A DNA stretch of 64,000 nucleotides from Pseudoalteromonas aurantia (GCF_005886875.1 NZ_PNBY01000070.1:52535-116534); one strand, 5' to 3'. Positions 23,952-33,602 are shown, counted from the stretch's first letter. Notes: generated from the sequence alone by a model not told the origin. Made by a program: numbers and translations.

Positions 23952-26447
23952 TTAATGTAGTAGTCCATCAAGCCATGCACTCTTGCGTTCTTGCATGGCC
24001 TTAACATACCTTGGCTCTATGTCGAGTTGGCGTATTGCTTCATCACTGATATCTATTAAATCACATACCCCAGTTACAGACCATAACGCCTCTTCTAAAT
24101 CCTTTGCTTTATGCAGTGCGTAGTGGCTCACGTATTTTAACTCGTTGGCGAGGTAGTCGGTATCTGGTCGGCCTGTTTTTGAAATGTGTAAGTGAAAAAC
24201 AAACAGCATGTCTTTTTTTACGGCTTTTTTCAAAAATAGATAAAGGGGGTCAATCGGCTCATCATAGGCAATACATTGGCTTTTAATCGCTTCAGATAGC
24301 TGCTCTTTCATACAGTCAAATCGAACAAATACGGTATATTTTAATGGTTTATCTTGACGGGATGTATGGCGAAAAGCCTCGTTTAAATGCTCTTCTATAA
24401 AGTTTTCTGGAAATAAGCTTGTTGCGTCTAGGTGTTCAGGGCCGCCTTTGTGGTAAGCCATTAAAAGCCTATGTAGGTTGGTTGGGTATAAACCTAGCCC
24501 AATGGCCCCAATATTAAACAGTGCCGACTCTTTGTGAATATACAGCGGAAATTGGCAGACTGTTTTTGTCACCATATTACGAAGTGCTGTCGAAAGGCCT
24601 GGAATTTTAGGGCTTTCTTCACACGCATGTAATTTGCTTTTATTCATCTCTATTAATTGTTTAAAAAAGGCCATTCCAACATGCGGCAAGTCTGTTAATT
24701 TACTTACTTTGAGATTAATAATGGTTTTTGATTTACTGACCGCCATGACTTCATAGCGCAAATTGTTTAATTGGTGCTGCTTGGTTATTTTTTGTAAATC
24801 AGGCAATTCAAGGTGGACAATATCGCCCTTTTTAACCGTCGAGGGGTGGGGGGTTTCTAATTGTAATCCCATGACTGAAAAGTCACGGGTGTTACCCGCA
24901 AGGGTATGTTCTGCGTCTATATGCATAGTGACGGCTGTTTTGTATAAGTAGCGCTTATGCGAACGTAAATTGACGTATTCAAGGGCAACGACCTCTAACG
25001 CTGGCGGGTTAGCAGCTCTTCCATGGCCAAATGTTTTGAGCTTATTGACAGAGTTACTATCAAATTTATGTTTTTGATAAACATCGAGCTGTTGTTTACT
25101 TGAAATGTCGGTTAGCAACATTAAAAACTTCACATCTTGAATGATGCCTTGTACACGAGGTGCTGGGCGCTTGTTGAGCTTTTCTACGCTCTTACCAGCA
25201 CTGAGTGGCAGCGATAACGGAATATAGGCATCTTCATGGTGGCTTGGCATTAGCTGCACTTTATATGTGCGCCAACTGTCTTTTTGGCTACCAAAGCCTA
25301 GAAATAGTGCCTTTAACTCGGGATGTTCATCAAGTTCATACCCAAACGCCGAGTAGTAGTATATTTTACCGCCATTTGAATGCGTGAATGTATAAACTGT
25401 GGCTTCTTTTACAGCATTGGGAAACGCAAGGATCTTCGTCAGCCGGCTTTGACTAAAGATGCTATATAGGGATGAAACCTTTCGTTCATCTTCAAAGTAA
25501 TAGTTAATAAACGCATTGTTTTCATTTGTTAACGCAATAGTAGGCAGTAGGTGCTTGCCTTTTTTTGAAAAATAAACAAATAGTGAACTGACCCTCGGTA
25601 GATAAAACTGCTCATAGCCCTTACAAACGACGGCATCCATGGTGTTATCTAAATTTATTTTGTAGCGGCGTTTATTTCCATGAATAAAGCTTTGTAAAAA
25701 ATCGTCAAAACCAGAGTTGTTTTCAATGAAGGTGCGTTTTAAACGAATATGCTGATAATCACGAGAAACAGGCTCTACAGCGACCACTTCATATTGAATA
25801 CCGTCTTTTAGGCCCAGTTCAAAATCTTGTTCAAGGCCAACCAATCGAATGCCGATTAATTGCCCAGGGGTGACGCTGTAGTTAGGAGATACTTTAATTT
25901 TTGCGCCACTGAGAGAGATATCTGAGGTGGTGGCAGAGACAGTACCACTTTTACCAAAGTCGACGTTTATTTTGATTGAGTAGTTCATTCGTTCTTCACA
26001 GCGACTTTCATATGAGGCGAAACGAATTAACTTAGTGCCACTGTCAGTATTCGATTCTGATTGCGGTGTATTCTCTTGCTCATCTTGTTTTTTTTGCATC
26101 ACTTTATAGTTATTTTCGGTGTGCATAACGGCTTCGTATACCGCTAGTGTGTATTTACCGTGGCGGGCTAACTCTTCTTCAAATACATCAATGGCTACAT
26201 TATCCATAAAGTGCTGTTTGCCATCATGCTCATAAGGCTTAACTTCTCCGGCCACTTGTCCACGTAAGTCGATGAATCTAGCGACAGGTTGAGAGAGTCG
26301 CGACATTTCCATTTTTAATAAAAATTGATCTGGCTTGGAAAGAGAAGAGGTGGTTTGTGCAAAAATTTGGTCAAAATTAGGATCGCCTAATTGCAACTTT
26401 AAATCGTCAATGAGGGGTTGATATTTTTGCAGCTTATCTTCAGCCAT
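23952..26447 (-). CDS. Large protein with two complete PilZ (c-di-GMP-binding) motifs
   Basis: An 831-residue cytoplasmic protein with no signal peptide or membrane helix. It contains two complete PilZ signatures: RxxxR at residues 149-153 with DxSxxG at 176-181 (DISLSG), and RxxxR at 495-499 (RSHKR) with DxSxxG at 522-527 (DFSVMG). Both should therefore bind c-di-GMP. Each is followed by a beta-barrel style continuation (PGQLIGIRLVG; KKGDIVHLELPDL). A further KRRYKINLDN stretch near 259-268 hints at a third, incomplete unit. The C-terminal third (about 600-831) has no feature I recognise. It is convergent with ampE and divergent from radA. With pilus genes and an HD-GYP protein in the same window, a surface-motility role is plausible but unproven. 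Confidence 0.82.
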   Translation of the reverse strand: MAEDKLQKYQPLIDDLKLQLGDPNFDQIFAQTTSSLSKPDQFLLKMEMSRLSQPVARFIDLRGQVAGEVKPYEHDGKQHFMDNVAIDVFEEELARHGKYTLAVYEAVMHTENNYKVMQKKQDEQENTPQSESNTDSGTKLIRFASYESRCEERMNYSIKINVDFGKSGTVSATTSDISLSGAKIKVSPNYSVTPGQLIGIRLVGLEQDFELGLKDGIQYEVVAVEPVSRDYQHIRLKRTFIENNSGFDDFLQSFIHGNKRRYKINLDNTMDAVVCKGYEQFYLPRVSSLFVYFSKKGKHLLPTIALTNENNAFINYYFEDERKVSSLYSIFSQSRLTKILAFPNAVKEATVYTFTHSNGGKIYYYSAFGYELDEHPELKALFLGFGSQKDSWRTYKVQLMPSHHEDAYIPLSLPLSAGKSVEKLNKRPAPRVQGIIQDVKFLMLLTDISSKQQLDVYQKHKFDSNSVNKLKTFGHGRAANPPALEVVALEYVNLRSHKRYLYKTAVTMHIDAEHTLAGNTRDFSVMGLQLETPHPSTVKKGDIVHLELPDLQKITKQHQLNNLRYEVMAVSKSKTIINLKVSKLTDLPHVGMAFFKQLIEMNKSKLHACEESPKIPGLSTALRNMVTKTVCQFPLYIHKESALFNIGAIGLGLYPTNLHRLLMAYHKGGPEHLDATSLFPENFIEEHLNEAFRHTSRQDKPLKYTVFVRFDCMKEQLSEAIKSQCIAYDEPIDPLYLFLKKAVKKDMLFVFHLHISKTGRPDTDYLANELKYVSHYALHKAKDLEEALWSVTGVCDLIDISDEAIRQLDIEPRYVKAMQERKSAWLDGLLH

Positions 26448-26653
26448 AATGAACCGTATTCATACCTGTATTCTTGCCGTGAGGCTATATCGTTATAATT
26501 TTCTAAATACTAGCCAATACTATGTCAATATTAGGTCATAGTTAACATTATTCTTAAATAATTAAAGAAACTCAGCTTGTTAGTGCCAGTTTTTCGTATA
26601 TATTGCCAAATAAGTTGGATTAAAACTAATTAAGCAAAAAGTGTGCCTGTATT

Positions 26654-28024
26654 ATGGTGAAAAAGAAAACTGCGTTTGTATGTAATGATTGTGGTGCGGA
26701 ATTTGCTCGTTGGCAAGGTCAATGTTCAGAATGTCGTGCTTGGAATACCGTCACTGAATTTAGGGTGCCTTCCGTTAAAGCTCCACCTAAAAGCGCTGCG
26801 ATGTCGGGTTATGCCGGTATGGTTGAAGCCACAGTACAAACACTCGATGAGGTTAATCTAGAGAGCCTACCGCGTTTTACGACGGGCTTTAAAGAGTTTG
26901 ATCGAGTATTGGGGGGAGGGGTTGTACCTGGCAGTGCTATTTTAATCGGTGGCTCACCTGGAGCCGGTAAGAGTACTGTGTTATTACAAACTATGTGTTT
27001 GTTAGCGGAATCTATGAATACGTTGTATGTCACTGGTGAAGAATCTTTACAGCAAGTCGCCATGCGTGCACACCGATTAGGCTTGCCTACTAATAAATTA
27101 CGCACATTGGCTGAAACTAATGTCGAGACAATTTGTCAGTTAGCGCTAAAAGAAAAGCCAAGCATCATGGTTATCGACTCTATTCAAGTGATGCATATGA
27201 GTGATGTTCAGTCAGCACCGGGTAGTGTGTCGCAGGTAAGAGAAAGTGCGGCCTACTTAACGCGTTTTGCGAAGCAAAATCAGGTGGCCATTTTTATGGT
27301 TGGCCATGTGACCAAAGATGGCTCTTTGGCTGGCCCTAAAGTACTTGAGCATTGTATTGATTGCTCTATTTTACTTGAAGGCAGCAGTGATAGCCGATTT
27401 AGAACATTGCGTGGTAACAAAAACCGTTTTGGTGCGGTCAATGAGTTGGGCGTATTTGCAATGACAGGGCAGGGCCTTAAAGAGGTGAGTAACCCGTCGG
27501 CAATATTCCTTAACCGAGGAGAAGAGCAAACGCCTGGCTCTTTAGTGATGGTGATTTGGGAAGGGACAAGGCCATTACTTGTTGAGGTACAAGCATTGGT
27601 TGATTATTCTCAACTGGCTAACCCTCGACGCGTGACGGTTGGCTTGGAGCAAAACCGATTGGCTATGTTATTAGCTGTACTGCACCGTCACGGGGGTTTG
27701 CAAGTTGCGGATCAAGATGTTTTTGTGAATGTGGTAGGGGGCGTAAAAGTCTCTGAAACCAGTGCCGATCTGGCTTTGATCACTGCGCTTGTGTCTAGTT
27801 TTAAAAACTATGCCCTTAATCGGGAGTTAGTTGTTTTTGGTGAAGTAGGTCTGGGTGGTGAGATCAGGCCAGTGCCAAGTGGGCAGGAAAGGTTGAAAGA
27901 AGCAGCCAAGCATGGCTTTAAACGTGCTATTGTACCGAGCGCAAATAAACCAAAGGAAATCATCGAAGGGATGGAGATCATTGCAGTTAACTGCTTGAGT
28001 GACGCCCTTGAAGCTTTATTTTAA
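26654..28024 (+). CDS. radA: DNA repair protein RadA (Sms)
   Basis: RecA-related, Lon-like helicase that drives branch migration of recombination intermediates. The 456-residue protein has an N-terminal four-Cys zinc finger (CNDCGAEFARWQGQCSEC), Walker A GGSPGAGKST (about 97-106), Walker B IMVIDSIQ, the RadA-specific KNRFG, and a C-terminal Lon-protease-like domain (about 290-455). It is 12 nt upstream of an unknown gene on the same strand. Confidence 0.97.
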   Translation: MVKKKTAFVCNDCGAEFARWQGQCSECRAWNTVTEFRVPSVKAPPKSAAMSGYAGMVEATVQTLDEVNLESLPRFTTGFKEFDRVLGGGVVPGSAILIGGSPGAGKSTVLLQTMCLLAESMNTLYVTGEESLQQVAMRAHRLGLPTNKLRTLAETNVETICQLALKEKPSIMVIDSIQVMHMSDVQSAPGSVSQVRESAAYLTRFAKQNQVAIFMVGHVTKDGSLAGPKVLEHCIDCSILLEGSSDSRFRTLRGNKNRFGAVNELGVFAMTGQGLKEVSNPSAIFLNRGEEQTPGSLVMVIWEGTRPLLVEVQALVDYSQLANPRRVTVGLEQNRLAMLLAVLHRHGGLQVADQDVFVNVVGGVKVSETSADLALITALVSSFKNYALNRELVVFGEVGLGGEIRPVPSGQERLKEAAKHGFKRAIVPSANKPKEIIEGMEIIAVNCLSDALEALF

Positions 28025-28036
28025 ACGGAAAAGTAA

Positions 28037-28957
28037 ATGAAAAAATCAGTCATTATTTTGTTAGCCTCAGGCGCACTTGCTGCGGGTTATGTGGCAATGC
28101 AATCACATGTAAATCAGCTTGTTGATGATAAGCTACAAACACAATTCGCTTTGGCGGCTGGTGATTCAGGGTTGCAGTTTGATTATGCGGATGCGTCAGC
28201 AAATGTATTTAATGGCAATATTGTGGTGAATGGTTTGACTGTCGCAGATCCTGAAGGGGTTGCAGCATTTAGCATTGATGAAATTGTCTTGATTGGGTAT
28301 GAAGAAGACAAAATCAGCGAGTTCACACAAATCAATGTGCAAGGCTTTACCCTGTCAGACGCCATTAAAGCAGATAACATAGATGCGCCTAAAGCTTTGT
28401 TAGATGCACATTATAACTTTGGAACATCTTTAGCCTATGATGCCCAGACTGGGTACAGTCGACTCAAAATGGATCTCGTCGCACAAGGTCTGACAGGTCT
28501 TAATCTTGATATGGAACTGAGCAATAGCACACCGCTAATGGAAGTGTCTTTTGAGATGCAAAAGGCACAAGATGCGTCGACATTAACGGTTGAAGAGCAG
28601 TTGCAGATGCAAACCAAAATAATGGAGGCGATGCAGCAGTTAGCGCCTAAGTCTTTGAAGCTTAATGTTGAAAATAAAGGTCAGTTAGCTCAGTTGCTCG
28701 ATGAACAACTTGCGGTTGCGGGATTAGATCAAGCCAGCTTTGAAAATATGCTCCAAATTCAGTTAGCACAAGCACCTCTTCCACAAGCTGCTAAAGAGGG
28801 GGTTATGGCATTTGCTCAAGGAAAAGAGCTGCTAAGTCTGTCAGTATCTTTGCCAGAGAATATGGATATTGAATCACTGTCTCAGCAAGCAATGATGTTG
28901 GCAGGTCAACCTGAAGCGTTAGCTAAATTACTTAATTTAGAGGTTCAAGGAAAGTAA
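28037..28957 (+). CDS. Exported or membrane-anchored protein of unknown function
   Basis: I do not recognise this 306-residue protein. It has an N-terminal hydrophobic segment (about 4-22, with A-rich end) acting as signal peptide or anchor, and is otherwise acidic and soluble. Residues about 48-85 (FNGNIVVNGLTVADPEGVAAFSIDEI, in parts) follow the beta pattern of AsmA/DUF748-like periplasmic repeats, and a Gln-rich helical part follows (about 180-245). It is 12 nt after radA and precedes a strong terminator, so it is likely cotranscribed with radA; no functional link to repair is evident. Confidence 0.75.
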   Translation: MKKSVIILLASGALAAGYVAMQSHVNQLVDDKLQTQFALAAGDSGLQFDYADASANVFNGNIVVNGLTVADPEGVAAFSIDEIVLIGYEEDKISEFTQINVQGFTLSDAIKADNIDAPKALLDAHYNFGTSLAYDAQTGYSRLKMDLVAQGLTGLNLDMELSNSTPLMEVSFEMQKAQDASTLTVEEQLQMQTKIMEAMQQLAPKSLKLNVENKGQLAQLLDEQLAVAGLDQASFENMLQIQLAQAPLPQAAKEGVMAFAQGKELLSLSVSLPENMDIESLSQQAMMLAGQPEALAKLLNLEVQGK

Positions 28958-28997
28958 CTTGACCGCTGAAGTATGAGTAAGTGTGAATAGTTAAGAT

Positions 28998-29030
28998 AAG
29001 CAAAATGGCACCCGTGCCATTTTGCTTTTT
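28998..29030. terminator. Strong bidirectional terminator between the radA operon and serA
   Basis: A perfect 14-bp stem (AAGCAAAATGGCAC at 28998-29011 with its complement at 29014-29027), a 2-nt loop and a T run to 29030. It serves the radA transcript and could also work for serA arriving from the other side. Confidence 0.9.
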
Positions 29031-29043
29031 AAGGTGTCGTCGA

Positions 29044-30273
29044 TTAGTGTAAAATACGTGCTCTGATCGTGCCTTCCACGGCGCTTAATTCTTTTAATGC
29101 CACTTCTGAATGATCACTGTCTACGTCGATGACCACATAACCAATTGATTCATCGGTTTGTAAGTACTGAGCTGCGATATTAATACCATGCTGAGCAAAA
29201 GCTTGGTTAATTTGTGTTAGTACACCAGGTCGGTTTTGGTGCACATGTAGCAATCGACTGCGATTAGCGAGCTCAGGTAGAGAGACTTCTGGGAAGTTCA
29301 CTGCGCTCAGAGTTGAACCATTATCTGAATATTTTGCTATTTTCCCAGCGACTTCGATGCCAATATTCTCTTGTGCTTCTTGCGTTGAGCCGCCAACATG
29401 CGGTGTTAAAATCACATTATCGAATTCACGCAATGGCGAAATAAACTCTTCGTCATTTGATTTTGGTTCTGTTGGGAACACGTCAATCGCTGCACCAGAG
29501 AGCTTTTTATCTCTTAATGCTTCAGCTAATGCATCAATGTCCACAACAGTACCACGCGATGCGTTTATTAAAATGGCATCTTGTTTCATAACTTCAAGTT
29601 CAGCCATTCCGATTAGGTTTTTAGTTGATGGTGTTTCTGGTACGTGAAGGCTGATCACATCTGCACGCTGCAATAGGTGCGTTAAGTTTTGCACTTGCTG
29701 TGCATTACCCAGTGTGAGCTTGTCTTCAATATCGTAAAACTCAACGCGCATACCAATATTTTCTGCCATGATCCCAAGCTGAGTACCAATATGGCCGTAG
29801 CCAATGATCCCAAGCGTTTTTCCACGGGCTTCATAAGATCCTACTGCAGATTTTAACCATTCACCACGGTGTGCCATGGCATTGCGTTGTGGGATCCCAC
29901 GTAGCAGTAGTAAAATCTCACCTAAGACGAGTTCAGCAACTGAGCGCGTGTTTGAAAAAGGCGCATTGAATACTGCAATACCGCGTTCTCTTGCTGCGTC
30001 GAGTGCCACTTGGTTGGTACCAATACAAAAGCAGCCCACAGCGACTAATTTTTCAGCGGCGTTTAAGACGGTTTGTGACAAATGAGTGCGTGAGCGGATC
30101 CCGACAAAATGAACGTCTTTGATCCGCTCCATAAGTTCATTTTCAGGTAACGAGGTTTTGACATAATCAATGTTGCTATAACCATTACGCTTTAGCGTTT
30201 CGACGGCGCTTTGGTGAATACCCTCTAACAACAATATTTTGATTTTCTCTTTTGCTAACGATACCGTACTCAT
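29044..30273 (-). CDS. serA: D-3-phosphoglycerate dehydrogenase
   Basis: First step of serine synthesis, NAD-dependent oxidation of 3-phosphoglycerate. The 409-residue enzyme is the E. coli type: D-2-hydroxyacid dehydrogenase fold with the Rossmann motif LGIIGYGHIGTQLG (about 153-166), catalytic Arg (INASRGTVVD), Glu and His (ILTPHVGGST), and a C-terminal ACT domain (about 335-409, LHVHQNRPGVLTQIN) that mediates feedback inhibition by serine. It lies 12 nt after rpiA, as in E. coli where the two genes are neighbours. Confidence 0.97.
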   Translation of the reverse strand: MSTVSLAKEKIKILLLEGIHQSAVETLKRNGYSNIDYVKTSLPENELMERIKDVHFVGIRSRTHLSQTVLNAAEKLVAVGCFCIGTNQVALDAARERGIAVFNAPFSNTRSVAELVLGEILLLLRGIPQRNAMAHRGEWLKSAVGSYEARGKTLGIIGYGHIGTQLGIMAENIGMRVEFYDIEDKLTLGNAQQVQNLTHLLQRADVISLHVPETPSTKNLIGMAELEVMKQDAILINASRGTVVDIDALAEALRDKKLSGAAIDVFPTEPKSNDEEFISPLREFDNVILTPHVGGSTQEAQENIGIEVAGKIAKYSDNGSTLSAVNFPEVSLPELANRSRLLHVHQNRPGVLTQINQAFAQHGINIAAQYLQTDESIGYVVIDVDSDHSEVALKELSAVEGTIRARILH

Positions 30274-30285
30274 GACTCATTCCTG

Positions 30286-30939
30286 TTAATTTATGTTTGG
30301 CCCCTTCTGGGTACCAGTTATCACAATGTCAGCGCCGCGTTGTGCAAATAAGCCATTTGTCACTACGCCCACGATTTGGTTAATTTTCTCTTCAAGTTGT
30401 TTTGGTTCTGAAATACTTAAGCCATGAACGTCTAAGATAACGTTGCCATTATCAGTTAATACGCCATGCCTATACACTGGGTCACCACCCAGTTTTAGTA
30501 ATTCCCGCGCCACATAGCTTCGCGCCATTGGAATAACCTCAACGGGCAATGCAAATGCACCGAGCGTTTCAACATGCTTAGTATCATCAACGATACAAAT
30601 AAATTTATGTGCCACAGCGGCAACAATTTTTTCTCTAGTTAACGCGGCACCACCGCCTTTTATCATGTCGTTACTATGATTAATTTCATCCGCGCCATCT
30701 ACGTAAACATCGAGTTGAGCGACATCATTTAGCTCAAAGACTTCAATACCAAGTGCTTTTAACTTCTCTGTTGACGCTTCAGAACTCGACACAGCACCTG
30801 TAATGGTGTCTTTAATTGAGCCAAGTGCATCAATAAAATGATTAACGGTAGAGCCTGTGCCCACGCCAACTATGGTATTTTCTTCTACGTAATCCAGTGC
30901 GGCCCATGCTGCGGCCTTTTTCATTTCGTCTTGGGTCAT
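30286..30939 (-). CDS. rpiA: Ribose-5-phosphate isomerase A
   Basis: Pentose phosphate enzyme interconverting ribose 5-phosphate and ribulose 5-phosphate. Motifs are [13 protein letters not shown], the DGADEI loop ([25 protein letters not shown] in parts) with catalytic Asp and Lys, and the C-terminal [16 protein letters not shown] start it at the ATG at 30939 ([12 protein letters not shown]), which matches the E. coli N terminus; a GTG 12 nt upstream lacks a ribosome binding site. 217 residues. Confidence 0.96.
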   Translation of the reverse strand: MTQDEMKKAAAWAALDYVEENTIVGVGTGSTVNHFIDALGSIKDTITGAVSSSEASTEKLKALGIEVFELNDVAQLDVYVDGADEINHSNDMIKGGGAALTREKIVAAVAHKFICIVDDTKHVETLGAFALPVEVIPMARSYVARELLKLGGDPVYRHGVLTDNGNVILDVHGLSISEPKQLEEKINQIVGVVTNGLFAQRGADIVITGTQKGPNIN

Positions 30940-31013
30940 AACGCAATTCACTTTGTTGTCAAAATTTACCGCAGTATACCCTAAAAAATGTCATAAAATA
31001 CTGGCTAGATGAT

Positions 31014-31625
31014 TTACCAAGTATAAAGTTTGCTTGGTGTTAATATATGCTTTAATGGTACATCCCACGCTGCAATTGGCAGCTGATGGACCTTTTGACA
31101 ATCATGGGCTAACCCAACTATAACCGGCTTCGTTGCGCCAGTTTTGTGATAATTTGCCAATGTTTTATCGTAGTAACCGCCGCCCATTCCTAAGCGGTTG
31201 CCAAACTCGTCAAAAGCAACGAGCGGCGTAAATAGGTAATCAAGCGAATAAAGAGGGCATATATGGCTACAATTCAACTTAGGCTCCAAGATAGCATAGC
31301 GATTGGCGATCATGGGTGAATTTTTCTCATATCTTTGAAAGAGTAAAGTTGTGCCATCGAAGGGGTGAATTATAGGGAGGTAAACGTGATGGTTTTTATC
31401 TATAAGATATTGAATTAATTGATTTGTATCTAACTCACCATCATTACTCAAATACAGGGCTATATGGGCAGGTTTCGGGAGTTTTATATAATGAAAAAAA
31501 TTAATACATAAAGCTGCTTCAGCGTCTTTTTGTTCAGATTTAGATAAAGTATTACGCGCATTTCGTACAGTTTTGCGAATTAATGCACGTTCTTCTTGAA
31601 TTGTTCCTGATATGATTGTGCTCAT
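31014..31625 (-). CDS. fau: 5-formyltetrahydrofolate cyclo-ligase
   Basis: Converts 5-formyl-THF to 5,10-methenyl-THF with ATP. The 203-residue protein (E. coli YgfA family) has LYLSNDGELDTNQL, LPIIHPFDGTTLLFQRY and the phosphate-binding signature PLVAFDEFGNRLGMGGGYYD. It starts 2 nt after the stop of the upstream unknown gene. In E. coli this gene follows ssrS (6S RNA); there is no room for 6S RNA upstream here and none was seen. Confidence 0.94.
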   Translation of the reverse strand: MSTIISGTIQEERALIRKTVRNARNTLSKSEQKDAEAALCINFFHYIKLPKPAHIALYLSNDGELDTNQLIQYLIDKNHHVYLPIIHPFDGTTLLFQRYEKNSPMIANRYAILEPKLNCSHICPLYSLDYLFTPLVAFDEFGNRLGMGGGYYDKTLANYHKTGATKPVIVGLAHDCQKVHQLPIAAWDVPLKHILTPSKLYTW

Positions 31626-31627
31626 AC

Positions 31628-32173
31628 CTAGAAAGCAACGACTTCTGGAAACGCAATCGCGATAGCCAGAATGGCCAATAAGAAAATAAGAATAACACCT
31701 AACCCATATTGTACTGTCTTACTTCGCTTGGGTGCTGGGCTGTCTAATTCAAGTTCTTCAAATAGTTCATCACCTTCCCATTGCTCTGGTGTTTGTTCTG
31801 TATGCTCAACGGGATGTTCAGGTAAGCGCTGTTCCAACTCTTCTAAGCGTTCTTCAATCCTTATTAAGCTGCTAGTAATGTAATCGAGTGCGCCAAATAG
31901 TCTTTCATCACGTTGGCCTTGAGTGGTTTGCTCTGTAGTTGAAGAGGGAGTGCCAAAGGCTTGTAATTTAGCATTGATCCCCATAGTGCTGAGTAATTTA
32001 ATTTGTTTTGCACTTTTTTCCTTATCTGCGGGTGAAAATAAGGGTTTATTAGCAAAGAATGCTTGTACTTTTGACTCGGGAATCTTCAGTCTTTGGCTTA
32101 AATTGGTAATGGCATCAGAGGCAGCTATTCCATCATTTAAGCTCGCAAATACGACACGGTATTTGTCAGTCAT
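31628..32173 (-). CDS. Tail-anchored membrane protein of unknown function
   Basis: A 181-residue protein. Residues 1-75 (start YRVVFASLNDG, later FANKPLFSPADKEKSAKQIKLL) look like the small alpha/beta domain with the pattern of a swapped or displaced two-residue pocket seen at the N terminus of several zinc-ribbon or DUF membrane proteins (YxVxFxGxL...FSGKPxxLKKGLD). An acidic linker (about 115-148, E/P-rich) follows, and a single C-terminal transmembrane helix (about 158-176, GVILIFLLAILAIAIAF) leaves the soluble part in the cytoplasm. Coupled to the cyclo-ligase gene by a 2-nt gap. Function unknown. Confidence 0.72.
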   Translation of the reverse strand: MTDKYRVVFASLNDGIAASDAITNLSQRLKIPESKVQAFFANKPLFSPADKEKSAKQIKLLSTMGINAKLQAFGTPSSTTEQTTQGQRDERLFGALDYITSSLIRIEERLEELEQRLPEHPVEHTEQTPEQWEGDELFEELELDSPAPKRSKTVQYGLGVILIFLLAILAIAIAFPEVVAF

Positions 32174-32254
32174 GAGCGCAATCCTAATTATTTTACTAAT
32201 ACACTCAGTATACCCAATTTTTAGTGTGATGCGAATGACGTAAGTTACGAGAGA

Positions 32255-32284
32255 GTAAAGAAAAGGCCAGCGAGTGCTGGCCTT
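32255..32284 (-). terminator. Terminator downstream of purD
   Basis: Minus-strand stem AAGGCCAGC / GCTGGCCTT (32263-32284, 4-nt loop) followed by TTTTCTTT. It lies about 20 nt after the purD stop. Confidence 0.85.
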
Positions 32285-32302
32285 ATATAGTAACTTCGTT
32301 GC

Positions 32303-33586
32303 CTATTGTTCTCTGGCAATAGCGCGGTAGGCGATATCAGTGCGGTATTCAACACCATTCCACTGGATATCCTTTACCAACGCATAAGCGCGTTTTTGTG
32401 CTTCGGTCACGGTATGACCTAGTGCTGTTGCACATAGCACACGACCACCTGCAGTGACGACGCTTTCACCATCTTGTTTTGTACCTGCATGGAAGACTTT
32501 TTCACCTTCAGCATAACTCACCTGTAATCCAGAAATCACATCCCCTTTAGGGTAACTTGCTGGATAACCTTTGGCCGCAAGCACTACGCCAACAGCTGCG
32601 CGCGGGTCAAACTTAATAGGTGTGTTATCAAGTTCTTGACGGTTAGCGGCTTCAATCAGTTCAACGAGATCGGATTGCAGGCGAAGCATGATAGGCTGCG
32701 TTTCTGGATCACCAAAGCGGCAGTTGTACTCAATGACTTTAGGTGTCCCATCGGCGGCAATCATAAGGCCTGCGTACAGAAAGCCCGTGTATGGATTATC
32801 TTCACTCGCCATACCATTAACGGTTGGGAAGATAACTTCATCCATAATACGTTGATGAATGTCAGCTGTGACCACCGGAGCAGGAGAGTAGGCACCCATC
32901 CCGCCTGTATTCGGCCCTAAATCGTCATTAAATGCACGTTTATGATCTTGGCTAGTGGCAAAAGGTAAAACGTTCTTGCCATCTACCATGACGATAAATG
33001 AGGCTTCTTCACCTTCAAGAAACTCTTCAATTACAACTCGGCTGCCAGCTTCACCAAAAGCATTGCCAGCAAGCATATCGCGAATGGCTTCTTCTGCTTC
33101 GGCTTCTGTCATTGCGACAATAACGCCTTTACCTGCAGCTAAACCATCTGCTTTGATCACGATTGGTGCACCTTTTTCTTGCAAGTAGGCAAGCGCAGGC
33201 TCGATTTGTTCAAAAGTTTCATAGTCAGCAGTCGGAATATCGTGGCGTGCTAAGAAGTCTTTTGTAAATGACTTTGACCCTTCAAGCTGCGCAGCCGCAG
33301 CGGTTGGGCCAAAAATCGCAAGACCTTCTTCACGAAACCTATCAACTACGCCAAGTACCAGAGGGACTTCAGGACCCACAATGGTTAACTCAACATTGTT
33401 TTCTTTTGAAAATGACACCAAGGCATCGAGGTCTTCAACCTTAATAGCTACATTTTCTAATTTAGGCTCTAGGGCTGTCCCCGCATTACCAGGTGCAACA
33501 AATACCGTTTTTACTGAAGGGTTTTGAGCGGCTTTGAACGCAAGAGCGTGTTCACGGCCGCCACTGCCAATGACCAAAACATTCAT
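32303..33586 (-). CDS. purD: Phosphoribosylamine-glycine ligase
   Basis: Second step of purine synthesis, making GAR from phosphoribosylamine, glycine and ATP. The 427-residue ATP-grasp enzyme starts MNVLVIGSGGREHALA and has GPEVPLVLGVVD, KADGLAAGKGVIVA, EEFLEGEEAS, the signature FGDPETQP and a C-terminal biotin-carboxylase-like domain. It is 16 nt downstream of a methyltransferase gene rather than directly after purH as usual, so its transcription probably depends on a promoter upstream of that gene. Confidence 0.97.
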   Translation of the reverse strand: MNVLVIGSGGREHALAFKAAQNPSVKTVFVAPGNAGTALEPKLENVAIKVEDLDALVSFSKENNVELTIVGPEVPLVLGVVDRFREEGLAIFGPTAAAAQLEGSKSFTKDFLARHDIPTADYETFEQIEPALAYLQEKGAPIVIKADGLAAGKGVIVAMTEAEAEEAIRDMLAGNAFGEAGSRVVIEEFLEGEEASFIVMVDGKNVLPFATSQDHKRAFNDDLGPNTGGMGAYSPAPVVTADIHQRIMDEVIFPTVNGMASEDNPYTGFLYAGLMIAADGTPKVIEYNCRFGDPETQPIMLRLQSDLVELIEAANRQELDNTPIKFDPRAAVGVVLAAKGYPASYPKGDVISGLQVSYAEGEKVFHAGTKQDGESVVTAGGRVLCATALGHTVTEAQKRAYALVKDIQWNGVEYRTDIAYRAIAREQ

Positions 33587-33602
33587 GGCTTAATTTTCCT
33601 AT

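Noticed and set aside
31000..32302. 6S RNA (ssrS) next to the 5-formyl-THF cyclo-ligase gene
   Set aside because: In E. coli ssrS lies just upstream of this gene. Here a coding gene ends 2 nt before it and the next gap is only about 130 nt, with a terminator but no 6S-like structure.
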